Positions 58,979 to 64,000 of a stretch of 64,000 nucleotides of DNA are shown one piece after another. The stretch is from NCBI RefSeq assembly GCF_039905635.1, contig NZ_CP157000.1, positions 3,100,001-3,164,000 on the forward strand, given 5' to 3'. The translations under genes and the position numbers were made by a program. The notes beneath the pieces are model-generated. The model had not been told where the DNA came from. It did not search any database and saw only the letters and a list, made by a program, of their open reading frames with translations. The first letter of the stretch is position 1, and each line of letters begins with the position of its first letter. Origin of the DNA: Microbacterium sp. ProA8 (lineage in GTDB: Bacteria > Actinomycetota > Actinomycetes > Actinomycetales > Microbacteriaceae).

Positions 58979-60060
58979 GCCGGACCGACCTGCGCGGACC
59001 CGCCGCTCGAGGACTCCGACTTGCGTCCGCCCGCTTCGAGCACATCGCCCGCCGGCAGTTCCTGATGCCCGCCGAACTGCAGCCGCATGGCCGACAGCAC
59101 CTGATTGGCGAACTGGTCCTCGTCCCTCGAGGCGAAGCGTTCGAACAGGGATGCCGCGAGCACCGGAGCCGGCACCCCGGTGTCGACGGCGGCCTTGACC
59201 GTCCAGCGGCCTTCACCGGAGTCCGAGACCCGCCCCGCAAGGCCCTCGAGCGTCGGATTGCCCTGGAGCGCCGCCGCGGTCAGGTCGAGCAGCCACGACG
59301 AGATCACCGATCCCCGCCGCCACAGCTCGGCGACCTTCGGGGTGTCGATCGTGAACTGATAGAACTCCGGCTCCTCCAGCGGGGCGACCTCTGCCGAGTG
59401 CTCGGCCTCCTGCACCCCGGCATCCGCGTGCTCGAGGATGTTCAGTCCTTCGGCGAGCGCCGCCATCACGCCGTACTCGATGCCGTTATGGACCATCTTG
59501 ACGAAGTGGCCGGCGCCGGACGGCCCGCAGTGGAGGTAGCCCAGCTCTTCGGGGGCGAAGTCTCCGGTGCGGCCGGGTGTGCGGCCCGCCTCGCCGCTGC
59601 CGGGCGCGATGGTCCGGAGGATCGGCTCGATGCGCTGGAACGCCTCGTCGGGACCGCCCACCATGAGGCAGTACCCCCGCTCCAGCCCGAAGACGCCGCC
59701 GCTCGTGCCGACGTCGACGTAGTGGACGCCGGTGCCCTTCAGCGCCGCCGCGCGCCGCACGTCGTCGCGGTAGTTCGAGTTGCCGCCGTCGATGATGATG
59801 TCGCCGGGCTCGAGCAGCGCGGAGACCTCGTCGACGACCTTCCCGGTCAGCCCTGCGGGGATCATCAGCCAGATCGCACGCGGCGCCTCGAGCTGCGCCA
59901 CCAGTTCCGCCAGGCTTCCCGAGCCCACGGCGCCCTCCGCCACCAGGCCCGTGACGACATCCGCGCTCACGTCGTACACGACGCATTCGTGGCCGTCTCG
60001 CATCAGACGCCGGACGATGTTGCCGCCCATCCGGCCGAGGCCCACCATTCCCAGCTGCAT
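58975..60060 (-). CDS. gnd: 6-phosphogluconate dehydrogenase, decarboxylating (NAD-type)
   Basis: 361 aa, the shorter form of the enzyme. NAD-binding GLGRMGGNIVRRL at residues 7-19, IIIDGGNSNYRDD, GTSGGVFGLERGYCLMVGG and CGPSGAGHFVKMVHNGIEYG (catalytic Lys and Asn). Oxidises 6-phosphogluconate to ribulose 5-phosphate plus CO2. The tail after LPAGDVLEAGGRK is Ser/Gly-rich and probably disordered. GGAGG before the ATG. Coupled to the GyrI-like gene by GTGA. Confidence 0.93.
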   Translation of the reverse strand: MQLGMVGLGRMGGNIVRRLMRDGHECVVYDVSADVVTGLVAEGAVGSGSLAELVAQLEAPRAIWLMIPAGLTGKVVDEVSALLEPGDIIIDGGNSNYRDDVRRAAALKGTGVHYVDVGTSGGVFGLERGYCLMVGGPDEAFQRIEPILRTIAPGSGEAGRTPGRTGDFAPEELGYLHCGPSGAGHFVKMVHNGIEYGVMAALAEGLNILEHADAGVQEAEHSAEVAPLEEPEFYQFTIDTPKVAELWRRGSVISSWLLDLTAAALQGNPTLEGLAGRVSDSGEGRWTVKAAVDTGVPAPVLAASLFERFASRDEDQFANQVLSAMRLQFGGHQELPAGDVLEAGGRKSESSSGGSAQVGPA

Positions 60061-60242
60061 CGCCGCTCCTCCACTCGTCCGTCGAGCCGAGGCTCGACCA
60101 TCCGTTCTCGCAGTCTAGAGAGCAGCGGCGGTGCACCGGCCGATGCCTGCGACCATCGCCGGCTCGGACCGATGCCGCCGCCGCGGTCCCGCGCCATCCT
60201 CGGCGGATCTCGACCTGCGCCCGCCGCTCGCGCGGGACACCG

Positions 60243-61148
60243 TCACGGGGTCGGCGATCCGCCGGTCACCGCGAGCGTCTCACCGGCGACATAGCTGGAT
60301 TCCGCGGACGCGAGGAACACGTACGCCGGCGCGAGCTCGGCGGGCTGGCCCGCGCGACCCAGCGGCGTCTGCTCGCCGAAGCTCTCGATCTTCTCCTGCG
60401 GCTGTCCCTCGGTCACCTGCAGCGGAGTCCAGATGGGGCCGGGCGCGACCGCGTTCACGCGGATCCCCTTCGGGGCGAGCTGCTGCGCCAGCGCCTTGGT
60501 GAACGCGTTGATCGTCGCCTTCGTCGAGGCGTAGTCGACGAGGATCTCCGACGGCTTGTAGGCCTGGATGGAGGTCGTGTTGATGATCGTCGAGCCGGGC
60601 TTCAGGTGCGGAAGAGCCGCCTTCGTGATCCAGAACATCGCGTAGACGTTGGTCTTGAAGGTGTCGTCGAACTGGTCGTCGTCGAGCGTCGCCAGATCTT
60701 CGTTGAAGACCTGCTTGCCGCCGTTGTTCACCAGGATGTCGAGTCCGCCGAGCCCGTCGACGGCGCGCGCGACGAGGTCGCGGCAGTAGCCGGGGTCGCG
60801 CAGGTCGCCCGGCAGCGTGAGTGCCGTGACGCCGGCGTCCTGGATGAGCCCGGCGATGCGCTGGGCGTCCTTCTCCTCCTCCGGGAGGTACGACATCGCC
60901 ACGTCGGCGCCCTCGCGAGCGAAGGCGATGGCCGTCGCGGCGCCGATGCCCGAGTCGGCACCGGTGATGAGCGCCTTGCGGCCGGCGAGGCGCTCGGAGC
61001 CGCGATAGGTCTCCTCGCCGAGATCGGCCTTCGGCTCCAGCTCGGCGTCGAGGCCCGGTTCCGGCTGATGCTGCTTCTTCGGATCGAAGGCGGCGTACAT
61101 CTCAGCGGGGTTGGTGAACGTGTACTGGTCTCGTGTGTCGGTAGCCAT
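60243..61148 (-). CDS. Short-chain dehydrogenase/reductase of the YghA type
   Basis: 301 aa. An N-terminal extension of about 55 residues (QYTFTNPAEMYAAFDPKKQHQPEPG) is typical of the YghA-like group. NADP-binding TGADSGIGAATAIAFAREGADV, catalytic Ser in NTTSIQAY and DYASTKATI (Tyr-x3-Lys). The C-terminus ends YVAGETLAVTGGSP. Reduces a carbonyl compound or oxidises an alcohol; substrate unknown. TAGCGT six bases before the ATG suggests leaderless transcription. Confidence 0.93.
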   Translation of the reverse strand: MATDTRDQYTFTNPAEMYAAFDPKKQHQPEPGLDAELEPKADLGEETYRGSERLAGRKALITGADSGIGAATAIAFAREGADVAMSYLPEEEKDAQRIAGLIQDAGVTALTLPGDLRDPGYCRDLVARAVDGLGGLDILVNNGGKQVFNEDLATLDDDQFDDTFKTNVYAMFWITKAALPHLKPGSTIINTTSIQAYKPSEILVDYASTKATINAFTKALAQQLAPKGIRVNAVAPGPIWTPLQVTEGQPQEKIESFGEQTPLGRAGQPAELAPAYVFLASAESSYVAGETLAVTGGSPTP

Positions 61149-61154
61149 GCCGTC

Positions 61155-61160
61155 ACGCTA
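61155..61160 (-). promoter_or_regulatory. Candidate -10 box of the SDR gene
   Basis: TAGCGT on the minus strand ends six bases before the ATG at 61148. Confidence 0.5.
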
Positions 61161-61253
61161 AGCAGAAGGCCGTGTCCACGCTCCGGGGTTGCGCGCTCGC
61201 GGCAGACCGGTTACACCCGGCTCGCCGTCGCCGACCGGACACGGCCGCAGTGC

Positions 61254-62954
<1,701 letters not shown>

Positions 62955-63016
62955 CGAAGCTCCTAGGCGGTGCGGATCAGGTCAGCAGTGGTGCCGCGAT
63001 CCCGGCCGCCCGGAAT

Positions 63017-63040
63017 CCCGTGCGCCGGTGGGCGCACGGG
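63017..63040 (-). terminator. Terminator hairpin after the PadR gene
   Basis: CCCGTGCGCC, loop of 4, GGCGCACGGG, a perfect 10-bp stem about 35 bases past the PadR stop and before the AarF-type gene. Confidence 0.65.
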
Positions 63041-63072
63041 TCGTGGTGCTGTGCCGGCACCCGGCCGGCCCG

Positions 63073-63633
63073 TCAGTCCTGAGCGAGGATCGAGTAGAGC
63101 TTACGCCGCGCCTCGTCCAGCACTTCGACCGCCTGCGCCACCTGTTCGGGCGTGCCCCCGCGTCCGACCTGAGCGGCCGCCTGTGCGAGCTTGGCGCCCG
63201 CCTTGGGCAGGGCGCTGGTGCGCCCCGTGTCGCGGGAGCCGAAGGACTCCCACGGCGCGGACTGTCCGTCGGCGGCCGCAGCCTCGGCGCGTCCCGCCTC
63301 GGTGAGCGAGTACGTCTTCTTGCCGTTCGCCTCCTCCGCGGCCACGAGGCCTTCGTCGGCGAGGAGCTGCAGGGTCGGGTACACCGATCCCGGGCTGGGC
63401 TTCCAGGCGCCGTCGCTGCGCGCCTCGATCTCCTGGATGATCTGGTAGCCGTGCATGGGCTTCTCGGCGAGGATCGCGAGCACCGCGGCCCGCACGTCGC
63501 CGCGCCCGACGCGCGGCGAGAAACCGCGCTCGAAGGCATCCTTCAACTGGTCCATGGCATCCCACAGACTGCCGGGCAGACCGGATCCCTGACCACTGGG
63601 ACGGGAACCGAATCCGGGGAACGAACCGCTCAT
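63073..63633 (-). CDS. PadR-family transcriptional regulator
   Basis: 186 aa. A Gly/Ser-rich N-terminal 40 residues, then the PadR winged helix (VLAILAEKPMHGYQIIQEIEARSDGAWKPSPGSVYPTLQLLADEGLV, residues about 51-97) and a C-terminal helical dimer region. CAGGAGG precedes the ATG. A perfect palindrome lies 45 bases upstream, so it is probably autorepressed. The target beyond itself is not clear; the AarF-type gene follows on the same strand. Confidence 0.92.
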   Translation of the reverse strand: MSGSFPGFGSRPSGQGSGLPGSLWDAMDQLKDAFERGFSPRVGRGDVRAAVLAILAEKPMHGYQIIQEIEARSDGAWKPSPGSVYPTLQLLADEGLVAAEEANGKKTYSLTEAGRAEAAAADGQSAPWESFGSRDTGRTSALPKAGAKLAQAAAQVGRGGTPEQVAQAVEVLDEARRKLYSILAQD

Positions 63634-63677
63634 GACGACCTCCTGAACGAGTGTGTGCCGATATGCCGACGATACCT

Positions 63678-63691
63678 AGCGATATATCGCT
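63678..63691. promoter_or_regulatory. Perfect palindrome upstream of padR
   Basis: AGCGATATATCGCT, a 14-bp perfect palindrome with an AT core, between the divergent-facing ends of padR and the DUF427 gene. PadR proteins bind AT-centred palindromes in their own promoters. Confidence 0.6.
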
Positions 63692-63765
63692 CGACAAGGG
63701 ATCGGGCTGGGTGTTCCCTGTGCAGATCGCGATGACGGATGCCTCAGCGGGGACGGCGCCGAGCG

Positions 63766-64000
63766 TCACCACCCCATGGAGCCGGGTTCCCCCTTGAACG
63801 GCCCGACGATCTCCGGGGTGATCCACCCGCCGTAGAACCGGCCGGGCTGCGGCAGCACCTCGACGCCGTCGATCGCGCACATGTCCATCTCGCGGGGGTA
63901 GACGGCCACCCGGCCCTCGAGGGACGCGAACCCCTCGGCGGGGCTCGGATACGTCCACGCCGCGCGCGGCCGCAGCTGACCCCCGCCGCGCACGTCGAAG
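63766..64000 (-). CDS. DUF427 protein, 5' end cut off by the window
   Basis: The last 78 residues of a protein that continues beyond the right edge. TYPSPAEGFASLEGRVAVYPREM and FYGGWITPEIVGPFKGEPGSMGW match the C-terminal half of DUF427 proteins, a small soluble beta-rich family of unknown function widespread in actinobacteria. The reading frame stays open to base 64000, so the true start lies outside. Confidence 0.85.
   Translation of the reverse strand, partial: FDVRGGGQLRPRAAWTYPSPAEGFASLEGRVAVYPREMDMCAIDGVEVLPQPGRFYGGWITPEIVGPFKGEPGSMGW

Overview
The window is a very GC-rich stretch whose genes mostly use G/C-ending codons, with frequent GTG starts, ATGA/GTGA/TGATG stop-start overlaps and F420-type enzymes. 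Together with an ArsR-ArsC fusion, a small GKFIYEGG-type protein and constant use of the words GGATGCC/GGCATCC, this points to a Gram-positive actinobacterium of the Microbacteriaceae, most likely Microbacterium. That assignment is inference from style and gene families, not from a marker gene. No rRNA, tRNA, CRISPR array, transposase or phage gene was seen; it reads as ordinary chromosome with accessory metabolic and resistance islands.

Layout. 0-10.3 kb holds arsenic functions interrupted by a carbohydrate cluster. An ArsR-ArsC fusion and a second ArsC (0.66-2.0 kb) each start inside a matching 16-bp inverted repeat. A translationally coupled GT4 / six-hairpin / GH130 cluster lies at 2.35-7.2 kb. 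A second arsenic locus has an ArsN-like acetyltransferase and an ArsO-like flavoprotein, divergent from arsR and an AqpS-like channel (7.3-10.2 kb). 10.3-34 kb is a patchwork of regulators (TetR twice, a LuxR/LAL giant, AraC), oxidoreductases, a methyltransferase-glycosyltransferase-hydrolase group, a Na+/H+ antiporter, hydrolases, an Erm 23S rRNA methylase and two F420-type enzymes. 33.7-42.2 kb is a carbohydrate locus: IclR regulator, divergent ABC permeases, a binding protein, a large FAD oxidoreductase and a secreted alginate-lyase-like enzyme. 42-51.6 kb holds an alcohol dehydrogenase, an M18 aminopeptidase, a secreted transglycosylase-like protein, an auxiliary tryptophanyl-tRNA synthetase behind a leader peptide with three consecutive Trp codons, and a trehalose-synthase-like GH13. 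51.7-64 kb holds a SulP transporter, an EEP nuclease-like protein, MsrB-MsrA, a cold-shock protein, 6-phosphogluconate dehydrogenase, an SDR, an AarF-type kinase, a PadR regulator and the end of a DUF427 protein.

The most interesting parts are regulatory. The trpS leader shows a full attenuator: a near-consensus promoter, a leaderless 15-codon peptide with Trp-Trp-Trp, competing hairpins and a hairpin holding the ribosome binding site. The erm gene has an equally elaborate leader: a 19-bp palindrome at the promoter, a possible leaderless 21-codon peptide, a perfect 10-bp hairpin at its stop codon, and a perfect 8-bp hairpin that buries the erm ribosome binding site. At least a dozen genes have a TAnnnT box 6-8 bases before the start codon, suggesting widespread leaderless transcription. 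Erm, the auxiliary TrpRS and ArsN-like genes together suggest a soil organism exposed to antibiotics (macrolides, indolmycin, arsinothricin); that link is inference.
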